In this document: in pieces, positions 50,859 through 59,605 of the stretch
How the letters are laid out: each line of letters begins with the position of its first letter
Numbering within the stretch: the first letter of the stretch is position 1
Origin: Nonomuraea guangzhouensis
GTDB taxonomy: Bacteria > Actinomycetota > Actinomycetes > Streptosporangiales > Streptosporangiaceae
Assembly (NCBI RefSeq): GCF_019396345.1
Contig: NZ_JAHKRM010000047.1
Location: forward strand, 27,946 to 91,945
DNA length: 64,000 bases
Reading direction: 5' to 3'
Translations under genes and position numbers: made by a program
Notes under the pieces: generated by a model
What the model saw: the letters and a program-made list of their open reading frames with translations, nothing else
Databases searched by the model: none
What the model was told of the DNA's origin: nothing

Positions 50859-52169
50859 GTGATTGAAGACAAGGTATGGCTGATCGAACCTTCCGGCCCG
50901 CTCCGGGGTGATGTCGAGGTACGCGGCTCCAAGAACGCCGTGTCCAAGCACATGGTCGCGGCCATGCTGGGCACCGGGGAGAGCGTCATCCACAACGTTC
51001 CCGAGGTCGGCGAGGTCGGCATCACGGCGGCGATGCTCGACGCGCTGGGCATCAACGTGGAGATCTCCCGGGGGGAGATCCGCATCGGGCAGGGCCCGGA
51101 GATCAGACCGCGGGTGCCCGACGCGTTCACCGGGCTCAACCGCATCCCCATCCTCATGCTCGGCCCGCTGCTGCACCTGGCGGGGGAGGCGTTCGTGCCG
51201 CTGGTCGGCGGCGACCCCATCGGCCGGCGGCCGGTGAACTTCCACGTCGAGGCGCTGCGCGCGATGGGCGCCGAGGTCGAGGTGGGCGACACCGGGATCT
51301 TCGCCAAGGCCAAGCGCCTGAACGGGACCCGGCTGGAGCTGCCCTATCCGAGCGTCGGGGCGACCGAGACGATCCTCATGTCCGCCGTGCTGGCCGAGGG
51401 CAAGACCGTGGTGAAGAACGCGGCCATGGAGCCCGAGGTCGTGGAGCTGGCGCTGTTCCTGCAGCGGATGGGCGCCAGGATCGAGCTGTCGCCCGACCGC
51501 AGGATCGTCATCGAGGGCGTCGAGCGGCTCCACGGCGCCTCCATCTGGCTGGCGGGCGACCGCATCGAGGCGTTCTCCTACCTCGCGGCGGGCCTGATCA
51601 CCGGCGGCGAGGTGCGCGTGCACGGCTGCCCGCAGGACCGGCTGGTCACCGCGATCACCACGCTGGCCAGGATGGGTGCCCAGTTCGACATCAACGACGA
51701 GTACCTGTGCGCCACCGCGCCGCCCGAGGGGCTGCGCGCGGCGGCCGTGCAGACCGACACGCACCCCGGGTTCATGACCGACTGGCAGACGCCGCTCATG
51801 GTGCTGTTCACGCAGAGCCAGGGCATGTCGGTGCTGCACGAGACCGTCTTCGAGAACCGCCTGGTGTACGTCCCGGCGCTGCAGAAGATGGGCTGCGAGA
51901 TCGAGGTGTTCGACCAGTGCCTGGGCGGCCCGGCCTGCCGCTACCACGACACCAACGCCAGGCACTCGGCCGTCGTGCGGGGCGTGTCGCAGCTGCGGGG
52001 CGCGGACGTGACGCTGCCCGACATCCGCGCCGGGTTCTCGGCCGTGCTGGCCGCCGCGGTGGCCGACGGCACCTCGACGCTGCGCGGCGTCAACCACATC
52101 GAGCGGGGCTATCACCAGCCGTTCGAGCAGTTCGCGTCGCTCGGTCTGAATATCAGCAGACAACAGTAA
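50859..52169 (+). CDS. murA: UDP-GlcNAc 1-carboxyvinyltransferase with Asp at the fosfomycin-target position
   Basis: A 436-residue enolpyruvyl transferase, the first committed step of peptidoglycan synthesis. RGSKNAV near the N-terminus holds the catalytic Lys-Asn pair. The loop that usually reads PGGCxIGxRP is VGGDPIGRRPVNFH here, so the catalytic Cys is Asp119. Cys-to-Asp enzymes stay active but are not alkylated by fosfomycin, as known from mycobacteria. The sequence is somewhat diverged (for example RRPVNFHVEAL), so a second, paralogous MurA elsewhere is possible. GTG start at 50859; a hairpin follows the stop. Confidence 0.9.
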   Translation: MIEDKVWLIEPSGPLRGDVEVRGSKNAVSKHMVAAMLGTGESVIHNVPEVGEVGITAAMLDALGINVEISRGEIRIGQGPEIRPRVPDAFTGLNRIPILMLGPLLHLAGEAFVPLVGGDPIGRRPVNFHVEALRAMGAEVEVGDTGIFAKAKRLNGTRLELPYPSVGATETILMSAVLAEGKTVVKNAAMEPEVVELALFLQRMGARIELSPDRRIVIEGVERLHGASIWLAGDRIEAFSYLAAGLITGGEVRVHGCPQDRLVTAITTLARMGAQFDINDEYLCATAPPEGLRAAAVQTDTHPGFMTDWQTPLMVLFTQSQGMSVLHETVFENRLVYVPALQKMGCEIEVFDQCLGGPACRYHDTNARHSAVVRGVSQLRGADVTLPDIRAGFSAVLAAAVADGTSTLRGVNHIERGYHQPFEQFASLGLNISRQQ

Positions 52170-52173
52170 AGAC

Positions 52174-52202
52174 GGGGAAGCCGGTGTTTGCCGGTGTTCC
52201 CC
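52174..52202 (+). terminator. Hairpin after murA
   Basis: GGGGAA (52174-52179) pairs with TTCCCC (52197-52202), with an inner CCGG/CCGG pairing. It starts 5 bp past the murA stop and ends before the penicillin-binding protein start at 52221. No T-tract. Probably a weak terminator or an attenuating structure between the two wall genes. Confidence 0.45.
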
Positions 52203-52220
52203 GGGCCGCAGATCATCTGA

Positions 52221-54476
52221 GTGACTGTGCTCAGATCCATCGGCGTGCTCGCCGTGGCCGGGGCGATCGGGGGCCTCCTGGCGGCGGCGCTGGCCGCGCC
52301 GGTGGTGACCGGGGCGGGCCTGTCCGCCAAGAACGTCGCCTTGACGTTCGTCGACCTGCCGCCCGCGCCGCGTGAGGAGCCGCTCTCCCAGGTGACCAGG
52401 CTCCTCGACCGCAACGGCAAGCAGTTCGCCCAGTTCTACGAGGCCAACCGGACGACGGTCCGGCTCGACCAGGTGGCGCCGGTGATGCGCCAGGCGATCG
52501 TGGCCATCGAGGACGCCCGGTTCTACGAGCACGGCGGCCTGGACGTCAAGGGCACGATCCGGGCGCTGCTCACCAACACGCAGGCGGGCGGCATCAAGCA
52601 GGGCGGCTCGTCCCTCACCCAGCAACTGGTGAAGAACATCCTGGTGGAGGCCGCCCGCACCGACGCCGAGCGCGACCGGGCCCGCGCGCCCAACCTGGGC
52701 AGGAAGATCACCGAGCTGCGGTACGCGCTGGCGATGGAGGAGAAGTACCGCAAGGACGAGATTCTTGAGAAATATCTGAACATCGCGTACTTCGGCGCCG
52801 GCGCCCACGGCGTCGAGGCGGCGGCCAGGCGGTTCTTCTCGACCACGGCCGCCCGCCTCACCCTGACCCAGGCGGCCACGCTGGCGGGGGCCGTGCGCGT
52901 GCCGTACTCGACCGATCCCTCGCTGGGCGACAGGCAGCAGGCCCGGCTGCGGCAGCGGCGCGACATCGTGCTGGACCGGATGGCCGAGGTGGGCCTGATC
53001 ACGCGGCAGGAGGCGACCGCGGCCCAGCGGACCGGGCTCGGGCTCCGGCTGCACCCGGAGCCCGGCGGCTGCGCGGAGAGCGCCTATCCGTACTACTGCT
53101 ATTACGTGCAGCGGGAGCTGCTGACCAACCCGGCGTTCGGCGGTACCGCGGCCAAGCGGCAGGCCAGGATGAGCAGGGGCGGGCTGGTGATCCGTACGAG
53201 CCTCGACCCGCTGGCGCAGCGGGCCGCCGAGCAGGCCATCCAGCGGCGGGTACGACCCGAGGACACCGAGGTGGCCGCCGAGGCCATGGTCGAGCCGGGC
53301 ACCGGGCGGATCACGGCGATGACGGCCAGCAAGCGCTTCGGCCGCAACCCGGGCAACAAGAAGAACGGGGCCAGGACCACGTTCAACCTGCCGGCCGACG
53401 TGCTGCACGGCGGCGGGCAGGGGTTCCAGGCGGGCTCGACGTTCAAGGTGTTCACCCTGGCCACGGCGTTGCGGCAGGGGTGGCGGTTCGGCGACGGGTT
53501 CCAGACCCCTGGGGTGCTGACGCCTGGGCAGGGCTATCGCGACTGTCAGGGCAGGCGTGTCAACGACCCGAAGACGACCGTCTACAACGCCAGCGGCGAG
53601 GGCACCGGCGGCCCGCACAGCCTGGAGACCGGCACCTGGAAGTCGGTCAACATCTTCTACATGATGCTGGAGCGCAAGGTCGGCCTCTGCAACGTGGTCA
53701 AGACCGCCAAGGCGCTGGGCATCTCCCGGGCCGACGGGACCCCGCTGCGCGAGGTGCCCACGTTCACGCTCGGGGTGAACGAGATGGACCCGGTGACGGT
53801 GGCGGCGGGGTTCGCGGCGTTCGCGGCCAGGGGGAAGTACTGTCGGCCGCTGGCGATCGTGGAGATCACCGGCCGGGACGGCGAACGCACCCAGGTGCCG
53901 CCCGCCTGCGAGCAGGGCATCGAGCGGGAGGTGGCCGACGCGGTCAACTGGGTGCTGGGCGGTGTCTTCACCCAGGGCACCATGCGCGGGCAGAGCCTCG
54001 ACCGTCCCGCGGCGGGCAAGACGGGCACGAACAACGGCTACACCTCGGCGTGGTTCGCCGGCTACACCCCGGATCTGGCGGCGGCGGTCAGCGTCGGCGA
54101 CATCAGGGGCGCCTACCGCTACCCCCTGCGGGACGTGGAGATCGGCGACGACTACTACGGCGCCGTGCAGGGCGCGTCGCTACCGGGCCCGATCTGGATC
54201 GACTCGATGCGGGCGGCCCTGCGGCGGACCAGCCCCTCGGGTTTTCCCGGTCCTGACATGTCCCGCTTCGGTGGTGGGTTCACGCCGGGCCTGAAGGAGG
54301 CTCTGGAGGCGGAGGCGAAAGCCCGCCGCGAGCATGACCAGACGATCGCCCACCGCCGACGCTTCGACTTCCTGTGGCCGCCGTGGCAGCGCCGCGACGT
54401 CCGGGAACCACGGCATCGCCGTGACATCCCGGGACCGCGCCAGCGGCGTCACAGGTTCAACTGGCGCTACCGATAG
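52221..54476 (+). CDS. Class A penicillin-binding protein (transglycosylase/transpeptidase)
   Basis: A 751-residue bifunctional wall synthase. Signal-anchor helix at the N-terminus (GVLAVAGAIGGLLAAALAA), then a GT51 domain with the catalytic Glu97 (IEDARFYEHGG) and GGSSLTQQLVKN. The transpeptidase has Ser406-Thr-Phe-Lys409 (AGSTFKVF), Ser-Val-Asn (WKSVNIFYM) and Lys600-Thr-Gly. The C-terminus ends in a ~45-residue tail very rich in Arg, His and Trp (DVREPRHRRDIPGPRQRRHR), unlike the Pro/Gly or acidic tails usual for this family. It lies next to murA, so the pair covers the first and last steps of wall synthesis. GTG start at 52221. Confidence 0.95.
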   Translation: MTVLRSIGVLAVAGAIGGLLAAALAAPVVTGAGLSAKNVALTFVDLPPAPREEPLSQVTRLLDRNGKQFAQFYEANRTTVRLDQVAPVMRQAIVAIEDARFYEHGGLDVKGTIRALLTNTQAGGIKQGGSSLTQQLVKNILVEAARTDAERDRARAPNLGRKITELRYALAMEEKYRKDEILEKYLNIAYFGAGAHGVEAAARRFFSTTAARLTLTQAATLAGAVRVPYSTDPSLGDRQQARLRQRRDIVLDRMAEVGLITRQEATAAQRTGLGLRLHPEPGGCAESAYPYYCYYVQRELLTNPAFGGTAAKRQARMSRGGLVIRTSLDPLAQRAAEQAIQRRVRPEDTEVAAEAMVEPGTGRITAMTASKRFGRNPGNKKNGARTTFNLPADVLHGGGQGFQAGSTFKVFTLATALRQGWRFGDGFQTPGVLTPGQGYRDCQGRRVNDPKTTVYNASGEGTGGPHSLETGTWKSVNIFYMMLERKVGLCNVVKTAKALGISRADGTPLREVPTFTLGVNEMDPVTVAAGFAAFAARGKYCRPLAIVEITGRDGERTQVPPACEQGIEREVADAVNWVLGGVFTQGTMRGQSLDRPAAGKTGTNNGYTSAWFAGYTPDLAAAVSVGDIRGAYRYPLRDVEIGDDYYGAVQGASLPGPIWIDSMRAALRRTSPSGFPGPDMSRFGGGFTPGLKEALEAEAKARREHDQTIAHRRRFDFLWPPWQRRDVREPRHRRDIPGPRQRRHRFNWRYR

Positions 54477-54951
54477 CGGCGGTGACGGCGCCGGTCAGCG
54501 AGATGAGGTTGGCCGGCGCGGTCTCGATCTGCAGCCCTCGCTTGCCCGCGGAGAAGTAGATCGTGCCGAACTCCAGAGCCGACGCGTCGACCACGGTCGG
54601 CAGCCTCTTGCGCTGGCCGAGCGGGCTGATGCCGCCGACGACGTAGCCCGTGACGCGCTCGACCTTCGCCGCGTCGGCCATGGCCGCCTTCTTGGCGCCG
54701 AGCGCCGCCGCCAGCGCCTTGAGGTCGAGCTTGCCCGACACCGGCACGACCGCCACCGCGAGCCCGCCCTCGACCTCGGCCACCAGCGTCTTGAAGATCT
54801 GCTCGTGCGGCACGCCGAGCGCGTCGGCCGCCTCCTCGCCATAGGCCTGCGCGTTGGCGTCGTGCTCGTACGGGTGAAGGGTGAACTCCGCCTTGGCCTT
54901 CGCCAGCGCCACCGTGGCCGGAGTGCCCCCTTGGGCTTTCGCTCTGCTCAC
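54457..54951 (-). CDS. ybaK: YbaK/EbsC family Cys-tRNA(Pro) deacylase
   Basis: A 164-residue editing protein that hydrolyses Cys-tRNA(Pro) and similar mischarged tRNAs in trans. YGEEAADALGVPHEQIFKTLV, VVPVSGKLDLKALA and GYVVGGISPLGQRKRLP are family motifs (GGISPLGxRK). Overlaps the end of the penicillin-binding protein gene by 20 bp, convergently. GTG 54951 is chosen. TACAAT (minus strand, 54964-54959) is a possible -10 placed 8 nt before it, so a leaderless transcript is possible. Confidence 0.9.
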   Translation of the reverse strand: MSRAKAQGGTPATVALAKAKAEFTLHPYEHDANAQAYGEEAADALGVPHEQIFKTLVAEVEGGLAVAVVPVSGKLDLKALAAALGAKKAAMADAAKVERVTGYVVGGISPLGQRKRLPTVVDASALEFGTIYFSAGKRGLQIETAPANLISLTGAVTAAIGSAS

Positions 54952-54971
54952 GGAATGCCATTGTAGCGAAT

Positions 54972-55712
54972 CTACATTGTAAAGGCGCGGCCCGGGGTGT
55001 ACCCGAGGGCTCGCCGGAACACGTCGATGAAGGCACTGGCGGAGGCCCAGCCGCAGCGGTGCGCGACGGTGGTGACCGGGGTGCCGTCGGCCAGCAGCAG
55101 TAACGCGTGATGCAGGCGGAGCTGCGTACGCCACTGCGGGAACGTCATCCCCAGCTCGCCCTGGCAGAGGCGGGCGAGCGTGCGGTCGCTGGTGCCGGCC
55201 TGCCTGCCGAGCTGCGCGAGCGTCCGGCGGTCGGCCGGGTCGTCGTGCAGGATCGCGCAGACGGCGGCCAGCCGTGAGTCCCTGGCCGTGGGCAGGTGGA
55301 ACGGCTGCTCGGGGGAGCGGCGCAGCTGGTCCAGCAGGACGGCCCGCAGTCGTTGCCGCTCGGCGCCGTCGTCGTGGGGGTCCTGGGTGTAGGCGATGAT
55401 CAGCTCGCGGAGCAGCGGGCCGACGGCCAGGACGGCGGGCCGCTGAAGGTTCAGGGGGTTGTCGGCGACGGGCAGGCCGATGAGCCGCAGGTCGGTGTCG
55501 CCGTGCGCGCGGTGCTCGTGGACGGTGCCGGCCGGGACCCAGATGGCCCGGTTGGCCGGGGCCACCCAGGTGCCCGCGCTCGTCGTCACCGACAGGACGC
55601 CCCGGCAGGCGTAGGCGACCTGGTGGGTGTCGTGGCGGTGCGCGTCGATCCCGGTGCCCGGCGCCAGCGGCCGTATCCCGGTGGGCGCCTCCGGAAGATG
55701 GCGGATTTCCAT
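54972..55712 (-). CDS. AraC family transcriptional regulator 2
   Basis: A 246-residue regulator with an N-terminal cupin (DAHRHDTHQVAYACRGVLSV, IWVPAGTVHEHRAHG) and a C-terminal AraC DNA-binding domain (TLAQLGRQAGTSDRTLARLC, VAHRCGWASASAFIDVFRRA). It diverges from an MFS transporter with a 57-bp gap, the classic arrangement of a local regulator and its exporter. The inducer is unknown. Confidence 0.88.
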   Translation of the reverse strand: MEIRHLPEAPTGIRPLAPGTGIDAHRHDTHQVAYACRGVLSVTTSAGTWVAPANRAIWVPAGTVHEHRAHGDTDLRLIGLPVADNPLNLQRPAVLAVGPLLRELIIAYTQDPHDDGAERQRLRAVLLDQLRRSPEQPFHLPTARDSRLAAVCAILHDDPADRRTLAQLGRQAGTSDRTLARLCQGELGMTFPQWRTQLRLHHALLLLADGTPVTTVAHRCGWASASAFIDVFRRALGYTPGRAFTM

Positions 55713-55769
55713 GATGGCTTGGCATTTTATCGGAAGCGGGCCACCTGGTCACGGGGTGACGATCGAGGC

Positions 55770-56933
55770 GTGAAGGCGAACAGGATCGTGATGCTGGCCG
55801 TGGGCCATGCCGGTGTGGACGTGTATCAGGGGGCGGTCCCGGCGCTGGTGCCCTTCCTCGTGGCGCAGCGCGGGTACGGGTACGTGGCCGCGTCGGGCAT
55901 CGTGCTGGCCGCGACGCTGCTGTCCTCGATCGTGCAGCCGGTCTTCGGCGCGCTGACCGACCGCCGGCGGATGCCGTGGCTCATCCCGGTCAGCATGCTC
56001 ACGGCCGGGCTCGGGGTGGCGCTCAGCGGGGTCACCGACGGGTACGTGCTCACCTGGCTGGCGGTGGCGCTGTCGGGTCTCGGCGTGGCGGCCTACCACC
56101 CGGAGTCGGCCCGCCTGGCCAGGATCGCCAGCGAGGGCAGTCATGTGCGGATGAGCTGGTTCTCGCTGGGCGGCACGCTCGGCTTCGCCACCGCGCCGAT
56201 CATCGTCACGCCGCTGCTGTCGCTGTGGGGGCTCGGCGCCTCGCCGCTGCTGGTCCTGCCCGCCGTGGTGGGCGCCCTGCTCACGCTCACCGTGATCCGC
56301 TCGCTCGCCCGTCACGGCGAGCGGGCTCGGGCCGAGGCGCGTTCGGCCGGGCGGGACGACTGGGCGTCGTTCGTCCGGCTCACGCTGGTGATCGTCTTCC
56401 GGTCGATCGCGTACGTGGGGTTGAGCGCGTTCGTCGCCCTGTACATGGGTGGTGGCGCGGCGGGGGCGGTGGCGCTGTTCGTACTGTTCGCCGGGGGCGC
56501 GGTGGGGACGGTGCTCGGCGGCCGGCTCGCGGGCCGCTGGGGCCGGGTCCGCACCATGCGCGTGGCCTACGCGGCGGCCGTCCCCGCCGTCGCCGGGGTG
56601 GTGCTCGCGCCGGGTCTTTTCGCGTACGTCTTCATCGCGGCCGCGTCGATCACCTTGTACGCGCCGTTCTCGCTGCATGTGACGCTGGGGCAGGATTTCC
56701 TGCCCAACCGTCTCGGCACGGCCAGCGGTGTCACGCTCGGGCTGGCGGTGAGTGCGGGCGGTCTGACCAGCCCGCTGGTCGGGGCGGTGGCGGAGGCATC
56801 CTCGCTCCGGGTCGCGCTCGCCTGCCTGATCGTCTTTCCTGCCCTGTCCTGGCTGCTTGCTCGTACGCTCAGGGACCCCGCTCCGGTCGTCCCGGAGCCG
56901 ACCCCCGCGCGCGGCTCGGCCGCCGGCGACTAG
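55770..56933 (+). CDS. MFS transporter, fosmidomycin-resistance (FSR) type
   Basis: A 387-residue transporter with 11-12 transmembrane helices. The start NRIVMLAVGHAGVDVYQGAVPALVPFL and LLSSIVQPVFGALTDRRRMPW match the Fsr subgroup of the major facilitator superfamily, which exports fosmidomycin and related compounds. Control probably lies with the divergent AraC gene. GTG 55770 is the assumed start. The substrate is not proven by sequence. Confidence 0.88.
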   Translation: MKANRIVMLAVGHAGVDVYQGAVPALVPFLVAQRGYGYVAASGIVLAATLLSSIVQPVFGALTDRRRMPWLIPVSMLTAGLGVALSGVTDGYVLTWLAVALSGLGVAAYHPESARLARIASEGSHVRMSWFSLGGTLGFATAPIIVTPLLSLWGLGASPLLVLPAVVGALLTLTVIRSLARHGERARAEARSAGRDDWASFVRLTLVIVFRSIAYVGLSAFVALYMGGGAAGAVALFVLFAGGAVGTVLGGRLAGRWGRVRTMRVAYAAAVPAVAGVVLAPGLFAYVFIAAASITLYAPFSLHVTLGQDFLPNRLGTASGVTLGLAVSAGGLTSPLVGAVAEASSLRVALACLIVFPALSWLLARTLRDPAPVVPEPTPARGSAAGD

Positions 56934-56973
56934 CCGCCTTCTCCGCACGCACCACTCGTCGCAGGCGCCGCGA

Positions 56974-57131
56974 GCGATCGCCCCTCGCGTTCCCCAGGAG
57001 GGCTTGGGCGATCGCTGCCCCCGGACCTGGGCGATCGCTGTCCCCGGCTCTCCGGAGGGACCTGGGCGATTGCCGCCCCTGCTCTCCAGAAGGACCTGGG
57101 CGATCGCCGCCCTCCTCTCCTCAAAAGGACC
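56974..57131. repeat. Degenerate tandem repeat built on GCGATCGC
   Basis: The octamer GCGATCGC (or GCGATTGC) starts at 56974, 57008, 57031, 57065 and 57100, giving spacings of 34, 23, 34 and 35 bp. Full units read roughly GCGATCGC-YG-YCCC then CTCTCC-GGA-GGACCTGG. The array fills the gap between the convergent MFS and ligase genes and has no gene of its own. Confidence 0.75.
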
Positions 57132-57158
57132 CAGCCGAAGTACGGCGGGGAGTGCGGA

Positions 57159-58148
57159 TCAGCCGACGGCCCAGTCGCCGCCGTCCATCCGCACCTCGTC
57201 CGGTTCCCGGTCGGGCCGGAGCCCGCGCCAGGCGGGGTGGCGCAGGCGGCCGTCGCCGGTCAGCTCGGCGTAGCGGACCTCGCCCACCAGGCGCGGCTCG
57301 ACCCAGTGCGCGTCTCGGGCGTGCTCGCGGGGCACCGGTGCGTCGAACGGCGGCTCGGGCCGCTCCAGTGCGGTGAGCCGTTCGTACAGGTCGTTCAGCA
57401 TCGCCTCGGTGAAGCCGGTGCCCACGTGGCCGACGAACAGCAGCCGCCCGTCCCGGTCGTGCGCGCCGAGCAGCAGCGAGCCGATCGTGCCCGCCCGCCG
57501 GCCCGCGCCCGCCTTCCACCCGCCGATGACCACCTCGACGACCGTGAGGTTCTTGACCTTCGTCCACTCGGCGCTGCGCCGGCCCGGCCGGTACGGCGAC
57601 GACAGGCGCTTGCACACCACGCCCTCCAGCCCGAGCTGACGGGAGGACAGGAGCGCGCGCTCCGCGTGATCGTGGAACCACACCGGCACCTGCCAGCGGA
57701 AACCGGGCGTCAGGACCTGCTCCAGGAGCTCACGGCGTTCGGTGTAGGGCCGGCTGACGGTGCTGGTGGAGTCGAGGTGCAGCAGGTCGAACGCCATGAA
57801 CGTCACCGGCACGGCCCTGACGAGTTCGGCGACCTTGGCCGGGTGGCGCTGGTGCATCCGCGGCTGCAGCGCGCCGAAGCTGGGCCGTCCCGCCTCGTCG
57901 AACGCCACGATCTCCCCGTCGACGACCGCCGCCCGCCCTCCGCTGGCACCGGCCATCAGTTGCAGCTCTGGGTAGGCGACGGTGATGTCCTTGCCGCTGC
58001 GTGACATCAGCCGTACGCCGTGCTCCTCCAGGTAGACGAGGGCGCGCACGCCATCCCACTTCATCTCGACGGCCCACTCGTCCCCGCGGACCGACGGCAG
58101 GGAGCCGAGCTGAGCCAGCATCGGCGCGTAGACCGGCAGCTGCGCCAT
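57159..58148 (-). CDS. ATP-dependent DNA ligase, LigD ligase-domain type
   Basis: A 329-residue stand-alone ligase. Motif I KWDGVRA carries the AMP-accepting Lys; motif Ia LMSRSGKD; motif III VDGEIVAFDEAG and FMAFDLLHLD; motif IV GLEGVVCKRLSS; motif V EWTKVKN; and the OB-fold domain with LLLGAHDRDGRLLFVGHVGTG. It corresponds to the ligase domain of LigD, so it may act in non-homologous end joining or as LigC-type backup; polymerase and nuclease domains are absent and no ku gene is nearby. Confidence 0.9.
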   Translation of the reverse strand: MAQLPVYAPMLAQLGSLPSVRGDEWAVEMKWDGVRALVYLEEHGVRLMSRSGKDITVAYPELQLMAGASGGRAAVVDGEIVAFDEAGRPSFGALQPRMHQRHPAKVAELVRAVPVTFMAFDLLHLDSTSTVSRPYTERRELLEQVLTPGFRWQVPVWFHDHAERALLSSRQLGLEGVVCKRLSSPYRPGRRSAEWTKVKNLTVVEVVIGGWKAGAGRRAGTIGSLLLGAHDRDGRLLFVGHVGTGFTEAMLNDLYERLTALERPEPPFDAPVPREHARDAHWVEPRLVGEVRYAELTGDGRLRHPAWRGLRPDREPDEVRMDGGDWAVG

Positions 58149-58279
58149 GACCCCTGGCTTACCCCTGCCTCATGATCGGCACCAGGGGGTGGAGGTCTGC
58201 AGATGGTCAAATAGGGAGGAGGTCTCCGTCCCGGATGGTGGACAGAACCGGATTCAGGGGTGGGACTCCGTAAACTGGG

Positions 58280-59605
58280 ATGGTGATTTCCCGTATTGAC
58301 ATGCGCGGTTCCCTCCCGGCGAACCTGCGCGACGTGCTGCCCCGCGCCGATCTCGACGTCGAGGCCGCCCTGGAGAAGGTGCGGCCCATCTGCGACGAGG
58401 TGCGCCATCGCGGGGCGGCAGCCGTACGGGAGCTGACCGCCAGGTTCGACGGTGTCGAGATCCAGCAGGCCCGCGTTCCGCGGGAGGCGATCCAGGCGGC
58501 GCTGCGGCAGCTGCGGCCGGAGGTCGTGGCCGCGCTGGAGGAGGCGATCCGGCGCACCAGGCTGGTCCACCGCGATCAGCGCCGCGCCGACGTGACGACG
58601 AAGGTCGTCCCGGGCGGCACCGTGACCGAGCGGTGGGTGCCGGTCGACCGGGTGGGGCTCTACGTTCCGGGCGGGCGCGCCGTCTACCCGTCGAGCGTGG
58701 TCATGAACGTGGTGCCGGCCCAGGAAGCGGGCGTGGAGTCGCTGGCCGTGACGAGCCCGGCCCAGAAGGAGCACGGCGGGCTGCCGCACCCCACGATCCT
58801 GGCGGCGTGCGCGCTGCTGGGTGTGGACGAGGTCTACTCCGTGGGCGGCGCCCAGGCCGTGGCGATGTTCGCCTACGGCACCGAGGAGTGCCCGGCCGTG
58901 AGCATGGTGACCGGACCCGGCAACATCTGGGTCGCCGCCGCCAAGCGCCTGCTCAAGGGCCGCATCGGCATCGACTCCGAGGCGGGGCCGACGGAGATCG
59001 CGGTCCTGGCCGACGACACGGCCGACCCGGTGCACGTGGCGGCCGACCTGATCAGCCAGGCCGAGCACGACGTGATCGCGGCCTCCGTGCTGGTCACCGA
59101 CAGCGTCCGGCTGGCCGAGGCCGTCGAGAAGGAGCTGCCGGGGCAGGTCAACGCCACCCGGCACGCCCAGCGCATCACCGAGGCGCTCGGCGGCCGGCAG
59201 TCCGGCATCGTGCTGGTCGACAGCATCGAGGACGGCCTCAAGGTCGTCGACGCCTACGCCGCCGAGCACCTGGAGATCCAGACCGCCGACGCGGCGGCCG
59301 TCGCGGCGCGGGTCCGCAACGCGGGCGCGATCTTCGTGGGCCCGTACGCCCCGGTATCCCTGGGCGACTACCTGGCCGGCTCCAACCACGTGCTGCCCAC
59401 CGGCGGCTGCGCCTGCCACTCCAGCGGCCTGTCGGTGCAGTCGTTCCTGCGCGGCATCCACGTCGTCGACTACACGCGCGAGGCGCTGGCCGAGGCGGCC
59501 GAGCACGTGACGGTGCTCGCCGACGCCGAGGATCTCCCCGCGCACGGCGCCGCTGTCCGCGCCCGTTTCGACTGGCAGGTCCCATCGCGAAAAGAGACCC
59601 CGTGA
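58280..59605 (+). CDS. hisD: Histidinol dehydrogenase
   Basis: A 441-residue enzyme for the last two oxidations of histidine synthesis. VDRVGLYVPGGRAVYPSSV, GPGNIWVAAAKR, IDSEAGPTEIAVLAD and the zinc/active-site histidines (DLISQAEHDVIA, YAAEHLEIQT, GSNHVLPTGG) are present. First gene of the his operon. TAAACT at 58271-58276 is a possible -10 hexamer just before the start, so ATG 58280 or GTG 58283 may be translated from a leaderless mRNA. The stop overlaps hisC. Confidence 0.96.
   Translation: MVISRIDMRGSLPANLRDVLPRADLDVEAALEKVRPICDEVRHRGAAAVRELTARFDGVEIQQARVPREAIQAALRQLRPEVVAALEEAIRRTRLVHRDQRRADVTTKVVPGGTVTERWVPVDRVGLYVPGGRAVYPSSVVMNVVPAQEAGVESLAVTSPAQKEHGGLPHPTILAACALLGVDEVYSVGGAQAVAMFAYGTEECPAVSMVTGPGNIWVAAAKRLLKGRIGIDSEAGPTEIAVLADDTADPVHVAADLISQAEHDVIAASVLVTDSVRLAEAVEKELPGQVNATRHAQRITEALGGRQSGIVLVDSIEDGLKVVDAYAAEHLEIQTADAAAVAARVRNAGAIFVGPYAPVSLGDYLAGSNHVLPTGGCACHSSGLSVQSFLRGIHVVDYTREALAEAAEHVTVLADAEDLPAHGAAVRARFDWQVPSRKETP

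Noticed and set aside
54955..54985. TACAATG direct repeats upstream of ybaK as a defined operator
   Set aside because: The two copies overlap a likely -10 element and the end of the AraC gene; two 7-mers are too little evidence.
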